A stretch of 64,000 bases of DNA from Paradesertivirga superstes (lineage in GTDB: Bacteria; Bacteroidota; Bacteroidia; Sphingobacteriales; Sphingobacteriaceae), in contig NZ_JBBJCN010000001.1 in NCBI RefSeq assembly GCF_037622515.1, positions 930,001-994,000 of the forward strand. Direction: 5' to 3'. Each line of letters opens with the position of its first letter. The stretch's first letter is position 1. The translations under genes were made by a program, and so were the position numbers. The notes under the pieces are model-generated. The model saw only the letters and a list, made by a program, of their open reading frames with translations, was not told the DNA's origin and ran no database searches. Of the stretch, positions 35,501 through 43,610 are shown one piece after another.

Positions 35501-35720
35501 CATATACTACTTTTAGATTTTGCCCCGTTTGTACCAGAATTGAAAAATTTCCGTCAACATTTGTTACTGCACTCCTGCCTGTTTCCTGCACTAAAATTGA
35601 AGCGCCGATTAAGGGTTCTCTTGTTGCCTCATCCACTACCGTACCACTAAGTTTCCTTTCCTGGGAAAAACCTTGTAATACTGCGAACAAGAGAGTGATA
35701 ATTGGTAATAACTTTCTCAT
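32580..35720 (-). CDS. SusC/RagA family TonB-linked outer-membrane transporter (PUL 1)
   Basis: A 1046-residue TonB-dependent transporter for glycan import. In order: signal peptide (1-19, ends GFSQ), carboxypeptidase-like domain (about 22-95, GTVVDEATREPLIGASI), Plug domain (about 110-225, MQALQGRVAGLYIEKDGSP, LYVIDGIP, VLKDASAASIYGARASNGVIIVTTK) and a 22-stranded barrel ending in the aromatic NASF. Its stop-start neighbours are fructokinase (11 bases upstream) and susD. The substrate is inferred from the operon to be fructan or sucrose-core oligosaccharides. Confidence 0.96.
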   Translation of the reverse strand: MRKLLPIITLLFAVLQGFSQERKLSGTVVDEATREPLIGASILVQETGRSAVTNVDGNFSILVQTGQNLKVVYVGYETLIRNIKENESVLTLEMVGSTKLLESVVVTGYSTQRKQDLTGAVAVVDLAPVKNNTSGNTMQALQGRVAGLYIEKDGSPNGASSKILIRGANTLGNTDPLYVIDGIPTTRPEIFQNMDPANISSIQVLKDASAASIYGARASNGVIIVTTKNGGNTEGKVNFQFNSSVSSQSEKSMRFKMLNAVDRGKALWQASVNDGQDPAAGYGEIYNFEWNKNFSNPVLNQVTVKPFVGGDPNTPAGDTDWQDVMYKTGFVTNNSLTASTGNKNSSLEINLGYLENTGMLRYTGYDRLGGSINALTRAFNDKVHFGLNMRVANSNETLTANDLGSASTTSLAVTLAPTIPVYQKDGITFAGESGAGYSDRNNPLHMQYLARWNNANRLNTFGNVFAEIQPLKNLFFKSNIGLDNSKFKNKVITPTFSEGALNRTTNSLLFDQNNFSSITLSNTLRYNWDLNSKNNFKFLAGTEYIKSDLEFQSTKKEGFAIQTEEYFTLSSGTGNTTVSGGSIGSRLFSLFGRVDYNFSDKYLAAFTIRRDGSSRFGEDNRYGIFPAASVGWRLDQEEFLKDSKIFSELKLRVGAGRVGNQQIGELARFGLFDTRYGTSLAQLQGGFWEQYMNIGTAYSLSGGNTGVLPSGFVQTQAANPSLKWETTDEINTGVDFALFQNKIFGSFDYFTRKTTGILITPPVASALGEGQTKPVNGASKSNKGWEFVLGYRGEKTGDFTYNLQLNFAHFRDRITKLPENVRPAYPGNLVNTIIGRSQFDIFGFKTNGLFQSQAEVDAAPTQIGAGPGRIRYVDINSDGKIDDLDRTWIGTTLPKLEYGLRIDMKYKKIDLSIFGSGVAGRTGFDVYTVFNNLMRSRENVGPGVFNGWTPTNKDTDVPALTLKDNNNEGRTSDYFFVNTSYFKMRNVQLGYTIQPKSVFSRLRVFAMAENLLRFKSKDYLSPDPERIDLGPVPIPRTFTFGVNASF

Positions 35721-35731
35721 GATTAGTTTGA

Positions 35732-36661
35732 TTATTGGTTAATTAATTGGTTGTTTTTGATTATTTCATTATTAAATTGAAAGCGGTTTAAATCTGATCT
35801 GGAATAGTGCGGGCATGCTCCCGTTTGTGTGGTAATGAAAGCGCCCATCGCACTTGCGAAGTCTAAAGTTTCTTCTAAACTTTCTCCTGATAGTTTTTTA
35901 TAAAGAAATGCGGCAAGGAACGAATCTCCGCTGCCCACTGTGTCATTTACCTCAACTTTATAAGCGGGATAATGGTAATGTATATCTGGTGAGAAATAAG
36001 AAGCCCCGGAGCTGCCTCTTGTAACGATCACCTCTTTTATATTATATTCATTATGAAGGATTGCAACTTTATCCTCATCTCTTTTTGAGGAGCTGCTATA
36101 CCAGCCTGCGATTATTTCTAATTCGTGGAGATTTAACTTTAACAGATCTGTTTTATGAAGTAATCGCGTTATTGTTTCCTTATCGATGTAAGGCTCCCTT
36201 AAATTAATATCGAATACCTTATAAACCGGGCTCTCCAGCAGCTGCTCTAAGGTGTCTTTTGAGGTTTTATTACGTGTTACTAAACTTCCAAATACTAAAG
36301 CGTTCGCATCCTGAAGAAGAGAAATATGCCGTTGGTCTGGTTCAATAAAATCCCATGCAACCGGAAATACAATATCATAACTGACCTCGTGGTTGTCGTT
36401 AATAACCACTTCAACCTTTGAAGTTTTATACTTGCTATCTAACTGGCAATACTCAAGAGAAATACTTCGTTCTTCCAGAACTTTAAGCAATTCAAATCCG
36501 TCGGCATCATATCCTACCCTGCTTATTAATGTACTTTCTATTCCAAGCTGATTTAAATGATAGGCTACATTCATGGGTGCACCACCTGGCTTTTTTCCAC
36601 CCGGAAGATTGTCCCATAATATCTCGCCAAAACACACAACTTTTTGTTTATTCTTTTCCAT
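35732..36661 (-). CDS. Fructokinase, PfkB family
   Basis: A 309-residue cytoplasmic sugar kinase (ribokinase/PfkB family). The N-terminal GEILWDNLPGGKKPGGAPMNVAYHLNQLG segment is the sugar-binding signature of fructokinases, and VNDTVGSGDSFLAAFL holds the catalytic Asp and anion hole (about 240-250). It would phosphorylate fructose entering through the neighbouring MFS permease. It lies 19 bases after the permease gene and 11 bases before susC, the same functional grouping as BT1757/BT1758 in the B. thetaiotaomicron fructan locus. Confidence 0.92.
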   Translation of the reverse strand: MEKNKQKVVCFGEILWDNLPGGKKPGGAPMNVAYHLNQLGIESTLISRVGYDADGFELLKVLEERSISLEYCQLDSKYKTSKVEVVINDNHEVSYDIVFPVAWDFIEPDQRHISLLQDANALVFGSLVTRNKTSKDTLEQLLESPVYKVFDINLREPYIDKETITRLLHKTDLLKLNLHELEIIAGWYSSSSKRDEDKVAILHNEYNIKEVIVTRGSSGASYFSPDIHYHYPAYKVEVNDTVGSGDSFLAAFLYKKLSGESLEETLDFASAMGAFITTQTGACPHYSRSDLNRFQFNNEIIKNNQLINQ

Positions 36662-36680
36662 GTCCCTAATAATTTTAAGG

Positions 36681-38003
36681 TTAATGCATTACCATAGTAT
36701 GTTCAATCTGTTCCAGGGATTTACCCTTAGTTTCAGGCATCATGCGCCATACGAAGATTAACTGTAGTATCATCATTACGCTGAAGAACATGAAGGTTGC
36801 TCCTCCACCCAGTTTCTCAGATAAGTATGGAAAGCTGAAAGCAATTAAAGCAGCCATTATCCAATGAGTAAAACTGCCAAGCGTTTGTCCTTTTGCTCTA
36901 ACTTCATTAGGAAATATCTCAGAAATAAATACCCAGATAACAGCTCCTTGTGAAAAAGCAAAAAAGGCGATGTAAATCATTAAATAAAACGTAATGGCAA
37001 AACCACTAAAGTTACCCGAGTAAAAAGTGCTGGATACCATACCCAAGGAAAATATTAAACCTACTGAGCCGATTAACATCAGTGTTTTACGGCCTATCCT
37101 GTCAATAAAGCCAATAGCGATAAGAGTAAAAGTGAAGTTCACCATCCCGATTCCCACAGTTGAAAGAAGCGATGTGTGGGCACCCAAACCAGCCATCTCA
37201 AATATTCTCGGAGCATAATATATAATGGCATTAATTCCGGAAACCTGATTAAATACTGCGAAAAGCACTGCTAATGTAATTGGCGCTTTATACTTTTTTG
37301 TTAAAAGCTTTTCGTTGGATGTATGACCTTTATGTGCATTTTGAATTGAAATAAGCTCTTCCTTATAGTTCAAGGGATTAATTCTTTTTAACACATCAAG
37401 AGCTTCCTCCACCCTGCCTTTCTGTAACACCAGCCATCTTGGGCTTTCTGGAATAAAAAAGATAAGAACATAAAAAATTGCAGATGGAACAGCTTGAATA
37501 CCCAGCATCAATCTCCATGAGCTTTCCCCTTCCTGGCCAATAATGTAATTAGATAAGTAAGAGATAAGAATACCGAGCACAACATTAAACTGAAACAATC
37601 CAACAAGCCGTCCGCGAGATTTTGCCGGCGAAATTTCCGATATATATATTGGTGCCGTAACAGAAGAAATTCCCACTCCCAAACCGCCGAGGAATCTGAA
37701 AATTAAAAACACATTCCAATCAGTTGCTAAAGAAGTTCCCAGCGACGAAAGAAGATAAAGTGCCGCTACAAAAAACAATGTTTTTCTCCGGCCGAATTTG
37801 TCTGAGGGTATTGAACCCAGCAGAGCGCCAATTACAGTTCCTATTAAAGCAATAGAGACGGTAAGTCCATGTTCAAATACATTTAAGTTCCAATAGGCTT
37901 GTATTGATTTTTCTGCACCAGAAATTACTGCAGTATCAAAACCAAAAAGGAACCCGCCAAGTGCCACTACCAGCGACCACGCAATCACAGAATTTTTTCG
38001 CAT
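36681..38003 (-). CDS. MFS sugar porter, probable fructose permease
   Basis: A 440-residue inner-membrane sugar/H+ symporter with twelve predicted helices. Sugar-porter signatures are present: GGFLFGFDTAVISGA (16-30), DKFGRRKT, PESPRWL before the central loop, the DRIGRKTL repeat and PETKGKSLEQIE at the C-terminus. It is the first gene of the PUL 1 operon, directly facing the hybrid regulator. Fructose is the expected substrate from context (fructokinase next door, GH32 enzymes in the operon). Confidence 0.92.
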   Translation of the reverse strand: MRKNSVIAWSLVVALGGFLFGFDTAVISGAEKSIQAYWNLNVFEHGLTVSIALIGTVIGALLGSIPSDKFGRRKTLFFVAALYLLSSLGTSLATDWNVFLIFRFLGGLGVGISSVTAPIYISEISPAKSRGRLVGLFQFNVVLGILISYLSNYIIGQEGESSWRLMLGIQAVPSAIFYVLIFFIPESPRWLVLQKGRVEEALDVLKRINPLNYKEELISIQNAHKGHTSNEKLLTKKYKAPITLAVLFAVFNQVSGINAIIYYAPRIFEMAGLGAHTSLLSTVGIGMVNFTFTLIAIGFIDRIGRKTLMLIGSVGLIFSLGMVSSTFYSGNFSGFAITFYLMIYIAFFAFSQGAVIWVFISEIFPNEVRAKGQTLGSFTHWIMAALIAFSFPYLSEKLGGGATFMFFSVMMILQLIFVWRMMPETKGKSLEQIEHTMVMH

Positions 38004-38549
38004 AACTTTTTATTAGGTTTATATAAAGCCTAATGTATAGTGTTTAATTTGCGGGCACTTTCAATTCTGTCTCAAACTGATTAAGAATCTGAACAAACAC
38101 TAAATCACTTATAATCATGCAATTAAGGGAACAATTCAATTCTACATCCGTCTAAATCTTAACTTTTGTTTCATGAACTTTAACTATTGATACAGGAGAA
38201 GGCAGTGTTCAAAAACTCTTTGGGATTTTTATGATTGCCGTTCCTTAAAGAAAACACCAATTAATTTTCAATCCGGATTTGTTTTAGGATTTCATCAAAA
38301 AAATTGATAAAAATGGGGGGGGATAATCCTTTGATTTAGCTTGAAAAAAGTAACATTTAAAAAAACATATTATTGACTATACCACATAAATAATCATATT
38401 TACAGCCTAATGATTTTTCAGGATAAATTTTGACACCAGAATATCAATAAACAGAGAAATTTATAACCCCTTATTTTTTATTCTGGCCGATTATTCGTAA
38501 TTTCCATACACCAGGACCTAATATTTAACCAATTACTAGTTCGATTACA
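38004..38549. promoter_or_regulatory. Divergent control region of PUL 1
   Basis: 546 bases between the permease operon (minus) and its regulator (plus). An imperfect palindrome, TTAGG and CCTAA arms with an AT-rich centre, spans 38012-38034, eight bases before the permease ATG. GTTTG occurs twice in operon sense (38098-38094 and 38077-38073), exactly 21 bases apart, each followed by a CAGA-type segment: a weak candidate for the AraC-domain operator. An 8-base G run lies near 38315-38322. No ORF of note. Confidence 0.45.
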
Positions 38550-41330
38550 TTGCTGTTTAATCACGTTCACTTTATAAAGCTTTATAGCTTTTTTTTATTA
38601 AGTCTGATCTCTTCTTGCGGTACGAAAAATCCTACTCCTGAAAAGAAAGACCTCATTATAGGATTTTCTCAATGTGTAGGCTCCGATCAATGGAGAAAAA
38701 CCATGTTGGAAGAAATGAAAAGAGAATTAATTTTTCATTCTGAGATTACTCTTCTTTATGAGGATGCCAATAACAACAGCAAATTACAAATTGAGCAAGT
38801 AAAATCTTTACTCGATAAAAAAATTGATTTATTAATCATATCCCCTAACGAGGCTAAACCTTTAACTCCTATAGTTGAGGAGGCGTTTAAAAATGGAATA
38901 CCGGTAGTGGTAATTGACCGCAAAACATCTTCAAGCTTATATACAGCTTATATAGGAGCGAACAACTTTGAGATTGGAAGAATGGCGGGGAAATACCTGG
39001 TAAATTCTCTTAAAGAAAAAGGAAATATTGTAGAAGTAATGGGATTACCAGGCTCTTCGCCCGCAATTGAAAGACAGAGAGGCTTTTATGAAGCGGTTAA
39101 AGATTATCCAAAAATTCAAATAGTGCAACAAGTTTATGGAAACTGGCTGATAAACAAAGCGCAGAAAGAACTTGAAAAAATTCCTGATATCAACATAGAC
39201 GCCGTTTTTGCACATAATGATCAGATGGCTTTGGGCGCTTTTAAGGCATTACAAAAAACAAAGGCTTCTAAAAAAATCAAAATAGTAGGGGTTGATGCAT
39301 TACCTAATAATGGACAGAAGCTGGTTGCTGATAATATTCTTGCTGCCTCGATGCTTTATCCAACCGGGGGAAAGGAAGCCATCCGAACTGCATTGGCCAT
39401 TTTAAATAACGAACCCTTTGAAAAAGAAAACATATTAAAAACAGTTGCGATAGATTCTTCAAATGTTCAACTAATGAAAATGCAGTCTGATAAAATCAAT
39501 AACCAACAAGAGGATATTGAGAAACAACAGGATATGCTGGATGAACAGAAAGTAGTGTATAAAAATCAGCAGGTTATATTAAATATTTTGGTATTTAGTC
39601 TGGTATTGGCACTGGTGTTTGGAGGAATAGCTTTTATCGCATTAACAGAAAACTGGAAGAACAATAAAAAGCTGGAACTAAAAAATGTAGAGATCCTTGA
39701 ACATCAACAGCAGCTTCTTGAAATGTCAGCTAAAGCCAAAGTAGCGTCAGAAGCCAAATTCAACTTTTTTACAAACATTTCTCACGAATTCCGAACGCCT
39801 CTCACCCTTATATTAAGTCCATTAGAAGAGCTAATAGCCGATCCGAAAATTTCTTTTTCTGTAAGAGATCATTTACAGCTCATTAATCGGAACGTAATCA
39901 GGTTATTGAGAATGGTTAATCAATTAATTGACTTCCGCAAGATAGAATACGACGGAATGAAGATTAAAGCCAGTGAAAATAACTTTGTTGAATTTGTAAA
40001 GGAAATAATGGATTCTTTTAACGACATCGCCATAAAAAGAAAGATTGATTTGCGGCTTATGACTCCTGCAAAAGAAATTAAGCTTTGGTATGATGTAAAT
40101 ATGCTGGATAAAGTGCTGTTCAATTTACTATCCAACGCCTTTAAATTCACCAAAGATGGAGGGAAGATAACTGTAAGCATTAAGAAAAACGAAGAAACCC
40201 AACAGATAGAGCTTAGTGTACAAGATAACGGAGTAGGAATGAACGAAGAGGACAGCCAGCATGCCTTCGACTTATTTTACCAGGGAAAAGCTGATCCTTC
40301 TAAAGGTTCTGGCTTAGGTTTAGCGCTTTCTAAAGAAATTATTCAATTGCATAAAGGCCAAATATTGGCCGAAAGCAAGCCTGGCTTTGGCACAATCTTT
40401 ACATGTGTTCTGCCTACAGGTAGCTCGCATCTTTCTGATGAGGAAAAGTTTGAAAAAGCGGATGACTCCTACAAAACCTATGATAACATTAAAATCTTCA
40501 CTACAGATCTGCAAACCACTTCATCTCCTGTAACAGAAAATAGTTTAAATGGAGCGCCTAAGGAGTTTTCTTTACTGATTATAGAAGATAATGAAGATAT
40601 GCAGGGTTTTCTTAAGAAAATGCTGTCTGATGAATATGAAGTTTTTACGGCCAGTGATGGAACTTCCGGGATAAACGAAGCGTTTGAAAAAGTACCCGAC
40701 CTAATAGTTTCTGATATAGTGCTCCCTAATCAATCGGGCATTGAGTTGACTCAACTTTTAAAGAATGACGTTAGAACTTCTCATATCCCAATAATCTTAC
40801 TAACCGCAAAAGGAAGTCAGGAGCAACAGATTGAAGGAATAAAAACTATGGCTGATGCCTATATAACCAAACCTTTTAATCTTAAATATCTGAATGCCAC
40901 AATTAAAAACCTTTTATACAACAGAAATTTACTTAAATCCAGATTTACAAGTGAACTTCCTTCGTATAATAAAAACAACATTTCCAATAAACTGGATAAG
41001 AAGTTTTTAAACGAATTTTCGGGCATTGTAGAAAACAACTTATCAAACGAAAACTTTAGTGTGGATGATATTTGCAAAAGCATCGGAATTTCCAGAGTCC
41101 AATTATACCGTAAAGTAAAAGCCTTACTGGATTGCAACATTACTGATTACATTCTCAGTCGCAGGTTGCAGCAGGCAAAGTACCTCTTACTTAATGAAGA
41201 TTTGACAATCTCTGAAATAACCTATAAAGTTGGGTTTGCCTCTCCAACCTATTTTTCTACTGTATTTAAAGCTCATTATGAATGTACACCTACAGAGTAT
41301 AGGCGGAAAAAAGAGGGTTCTAAGATTTAA
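38550..41330 (+). CDS. Hybrid two-component regulator with periplasmic sugar-binding sensor (BT1754-like)
   Basis: A 926-residue one-protein signalling system. A short signal/anchor (about 9-24, ends LISSC) is followed by a periplasmic-binding-protein domain of the ribose/fructose type (about 33-315). Then come a Gln-rich coiled coil (315-345) and one TM helix (about 348-367). The cytoplasmic part holds HisKA with His412 (ISHEFRTP), HATPase (about 515-620, NLLSNAFKF, GSGLGLALSK), receiver with Asp722 and an AraC/HTH_18 domain (about 825-922). This architecture matches the fructose-sensing BT1754. It should activate the divergent fructan operon. No ATG is available; TTG 38550 is the likeliest start. 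Confidence 0.92.
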   Translation: MLFNHVHFIKLYSFFLLSLISSCGTKNPTPEKKDLIIGFSQCVGSDQWRKTMLEEMKRELIFHSEITLLYEDANNNSKLQIEQVKSLLDKKIDLLIISPNEAKPLTPIVEEAFKNGIPVVVIDRKTSSSLYTAYIGANNFEIGRMAGKYLVNSLKEKGNIVEVMGLPGSSPAIERQRGFYEAVKDYPKIQIVQQVYGNWLINKAQKELEKIPDINIDAVFAHNDQMALGAFKALQKTKASKKIKIVGVDALPNNGQKLVADNILAASMLYPTGGKEAIRTALAILNNEPFEKENILKTVAIDSSNVQLMKMQSDKINNQQEDIEKQQDMLDEQKVVYKNQQVILNILVFSLVLALVFGGIAFIALTENWKNNKKLELKNVEILEHQQQLLEMSAKAKVASEAKFNFFTNISHEFRTPLTLILSPLEELIADPKISFSVRDHLQLINRNVIRLLRMVNQLIDFRKIEYDGMKIKASENNFVEFVKEIMDSFNDIAIKRKIDLRLMTPAKEIKLWYDVNMLDKVLFNLLSNAFKFTKDGGKITVSIKKNEETQQIELSVQDNGVGMNEEDSQHAFDLFYQGKADPSKGSGLGLALSKEIIQLHKGQILAESKPGFGTIFTCVLPTGSSHLSDEEKFEKADDSYKTYDNIKIFTTDLQTTSSPVTENSLNGAPKEFSLLIIEDNEDMQGFLKKMLSDEYEVFTASDGTSGINEAFEKVPDLIVSDIVLPNQSGIELTQLLKNDVRTSHIPIILLTAKGSQEQQIEGIKTMADAYITKPFNLKYLNATIKNLLYNRNLLKSRFTSELPSYNKNNISNKLDKKFLNEFSGIVENNLSNENFSVDDICKSIGISRVQLYRKVKALLDCNITDYILSRRLQQAKYLLLNEDLTISEITYKVGFASPTYFSTVFKAHYECTPTEYRRKKEGSKI

Positions 41331-41515
41331 AAATAAGCCGGCGTTCAGCTAATTATAGATTTAATAAGTTTAAATTACATGGATTATGGTAAAGCTGGCC
41401 TGCGGAAATATTGAACTGGAAAAAGCTTCAATTCGGGATCTAAAATCGAGTAAAAATGCGGCTAGATTTTAAACGGTATCAGCTGAGTTATTGATTTTTG
41501 CGCTTAACATATAAA

Positions 41516-41537
41516 GGCATTCTACTAATAGAATGCC
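41516..41537 (-). terminator. Terminator overlapping the SYLF gene stop
   Basis: GGCATTCT (41516-41523) and AGAATGCC (41530-41537) form a perfect 8-bp stem with a 6-base loop that contains the stop codon of the SYLF gene; TTTAT follows on the minus strand. Confidence 0.6.
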
Positions 41538-42199
41538 CTTATCGCTTTTTTCAAGGCAATTACGTTGGCATCATTCAATGATGCCTTTTTGTTAAAAATG
41601 GCTGAAGCGTTACTATTCGAAGCATAAAATGCCTTATTAGCATTCTTATCCGGCGATAGTTTTGATCCGTTTAAAGTAAGTCCTGCAAAAAGCCCTTTAC
41701 TGCGAGAATATGAATACACTTCCGCATCCAGCTTTGTATCTGTTGACGCAGATGAACTTCTTCCTACAGGACCCGCCGCTACGCTGATATCGCCACCAAG
41801 AGTAAATTCACCATTACTCAAATTCCTCAATATACTGCCTTTGGTAAAAATCATTACCAGGTCTATGGCCTGCACACCAGCCTGAAAGCCGATACTTCCG
41901 CCAGTTAAGGTAATAAAAACCGGATCGCTCCAGCTCCCGTCGGATCTCCTGATCATTGCTACGCCCTTGCCTCTTTGTCCTCCGATTCCCAAACCCGCTT
42001 TTATAAGATTAGGAATAACAACTATACCCTCTGCCTTTTGCATTAGCTGAGCCGGAATATTCTCTTTCATTGCGGCAAAAGCTTTAAGTACCGCAGTCGA
42101 CTTCTGAAGCTTTTCATCCTGCTTTTCCTGGGCAAAAAGACTAATGGAACTTAAGAGAAGCACAATAACCAGAGATTTGATTTTTTTAGACGTTTTCAT
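41525..42199 (-). CDS. SYLF (YSC84-like) domain protein, exported
   Basis: A lipid-binding SYLF/Ysc84 family protein (PF04366). I choose ATG 42199 (MKTSKKIKSLVIVLLLS), which gives 224 residues and a proper signal peptide ending LFAQ. The upstream ATG-like extension would overlap the uspA stop and put 14 residues before the basic n-region. The core has VVIPNLIKAGLGIGGQRGKGVAMIR and the GGSIGFQAGVQAIDLVMIF segment. Bacterial members are thought to act in the periplasm or at membranes; function unknown. Confidence 0.85.
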   Translation of the reverse strand: MKTSKKIKSLVIVLLLSSISLFAQEKQDEKLQKSTAVLKAFAAMKENIPAQLMQKAEGIVVIPNLIKAGLGIGGQRGKGVAMIRRSDGSWSDPVFITLTGGSIGFQAGVQAIDLVMIFTKGSILRNLSNGEFTLGGDISVAAGPVGRSSSASTDTKLDAEVYSYSRSKGLFAGLTLNGSKLSPDKNANKAFYASNSNASAIFNKKASLNDANVIALKKAIRAFY

Positions 42200-42227
42200 G
42201 TTTTCGTATCTTAATGAAATGTTGATA

Positions 42228-43070
42228 TTAATTATTTGCATTAGTGTTTTCTTTCATGAACAGTACTGGTATATCATTATCAAAAGAAAACTCTTTTGTA
42301 ATGCTGCTATGAAATATCCCTTCAAAAAAAGCATGATGCTGTGGGATCAGAATCAACAGCTGGATTTGATATTCATCTACAAACGCTTTTATACCTTTTA
42401 CAATATTTTTATTGGTTACGTAGTGGTACTCTGCATTTTCACTGTTCCATAGTCTATGAAAATTCTCCTGATTAAGAATAGTATCCGGATCCAGTTCACC
42501 TTCTTCCGAAACATTTACAATAAAAAGCTTTGCGTCAAAAGCAGAAACAATGGATTTAATAGTATCTGAAGGAACAATTGAATTATTCTTAAAATCTGTG
42601 GCAAAAGCTATAGTATTCACCGCAGGAGATATTTTTTTCTGAGGAACCACTAAAACCGGGGCATCCGATGATTTGATAATATCACGAGTAGAGCTTCCCA
42701 CCAGCATTTTTTCCATGGCACCTTTTTCAGAACTCCCTATAACCACCAGATCGACATTCTGGATTTTGATCACGCCTTTGATGCTTTCTGTCAGAGGCTT
42801 ATCCGAAGTAATAACCTCGATTAAGGTGACCGGATTGATATCATTCAACAGCTTACTTTTCAGGTCATTTAATTTCTGCAAGCTGCTCTCCATAAGGTCG
42901 CCTGAATAATATGGTGCCGGATAGGGGACTTCTGAAGCTATGAGAACAGGTTCAAAACAATGCATCAGAAGAATTTTAGACGGTTTAAGTGTATGTGTTA
43001 ATTGAGCTGCAAATACTGCAGCATTAACTGAAGAGCCCGAAAAATCAGTTGGAACCAGGATATTTTTCAT
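42228..43070 (-). CDS. Universal stress protein, two-domain UspA type
   Basis: A 280-residue cytoplasmic protein with two UspA modules. The first starts MKNILVPTDFSGSS and contains the nucleotide-binding G-x2-G-x9-G-S/T style segment GSSEKGAMEKMLVGSSTRDII and DAPVLVVP. The second (about 150-275) is more degenerate and lacks that motif. Such proteins bind ATP or other ligands under stress. It is 28 bases from the SYLF gene, so they may be co-transcribed. Confidence 0.88.
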   Translation of the reverse strand: MKNILVPTDFSGSSVNAAVFAAQLTHTLKPSKILLMHCFEPVLIASEVPYPAPYYSGDLMESSLQKLNDLKSKLLNDINPVTLIEVITSDKPLTESIKGVIKIQNVDLVVIGSSEKGAMEKMLVGSSTRDIIKSSDAPVLVVPQKKISPAVNTIAFATDFKNNSIVPSDTIKSIVSAFDAKLFIVNVSEEGELDPDTILNQENFHRLWNSENAEYHYVTNKNIVKGIKAFVDEYQIQLLILIPQHHAFFEGIFHSSITKEFSFDNDIPVLFMKENTNANN

Positions 43071-43610
43071 AGCACATTTTTTAAGGATGATTTAAATTAA
43101 AAATCCATGAATTGATAAGCGGAACAATAAAACCTCAATATTTTTTCACAAATTCCAGACCATAAATGATCTGTTAAAAATCATTGGCAGATTTTTTAGA
43201 CCTAAAAAAGAGTTCGAAAATCAGTCATTCAAAGCACATCCGGATAATTCATCATATAAGACCGGGACCAAATCTTCGTGTATCCATGAAAAATCCCCGG
43301 TAACGAATAATTTTAATAGGCATTCTTTCCTAAAGCAAAAAACCCAAGATTCTGAAAAATAAAAATCACTGATTATGAACCTGATCCTTTTGAAAAACTG
43401 CGTAAAAAACGGGTACTTTCCTGATACAAACAGGTATTTAACTTTTCCATCAAACACCTATCTATCAAATATTTATGTACCACAACGGACTACATATTTA
43501 TATAATCATGTACAGTATTTCCGTCCCAGAAAGCACTTTAATCTCAAGCTAGATTTTCTAAATAGTTTGGACTGGTTCCAATTCTAAAAAAATTAAATAT
43601 TTGTCTGATC
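43071..43610. other. 540-base intergenic stretch without a gene
   Basis: Separates the uspA start from the DUF2264 stop. It should hold the uspA promoter, but I saw no TAnnTTTG box or strong hairpin. A 5-bp stem CTGAT/ATCAG (43605-43618) overlaps the DUF2264 stop. Two short overlapping frames (43221-43457 minus, 43375-43587 plus) show no coding character. Confidence 0.4.

Noticed and set aside
38260..38330. ATCAA/TTGAT inverted repeat and 8-G run in the PUL 1 control region
   Set aside because: Short AT-rich pairing is expected by chance here and the G run is more likely a replication-slippage tract than a site; no partner repeat.
43221..43587. Two overlapping short frames in the uspA-DUF2264 gap
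   Set aside because: No promoter, start signal or recognisable protein; basic, aromatic-rich translation typical of AT-rich noncoding DNA.
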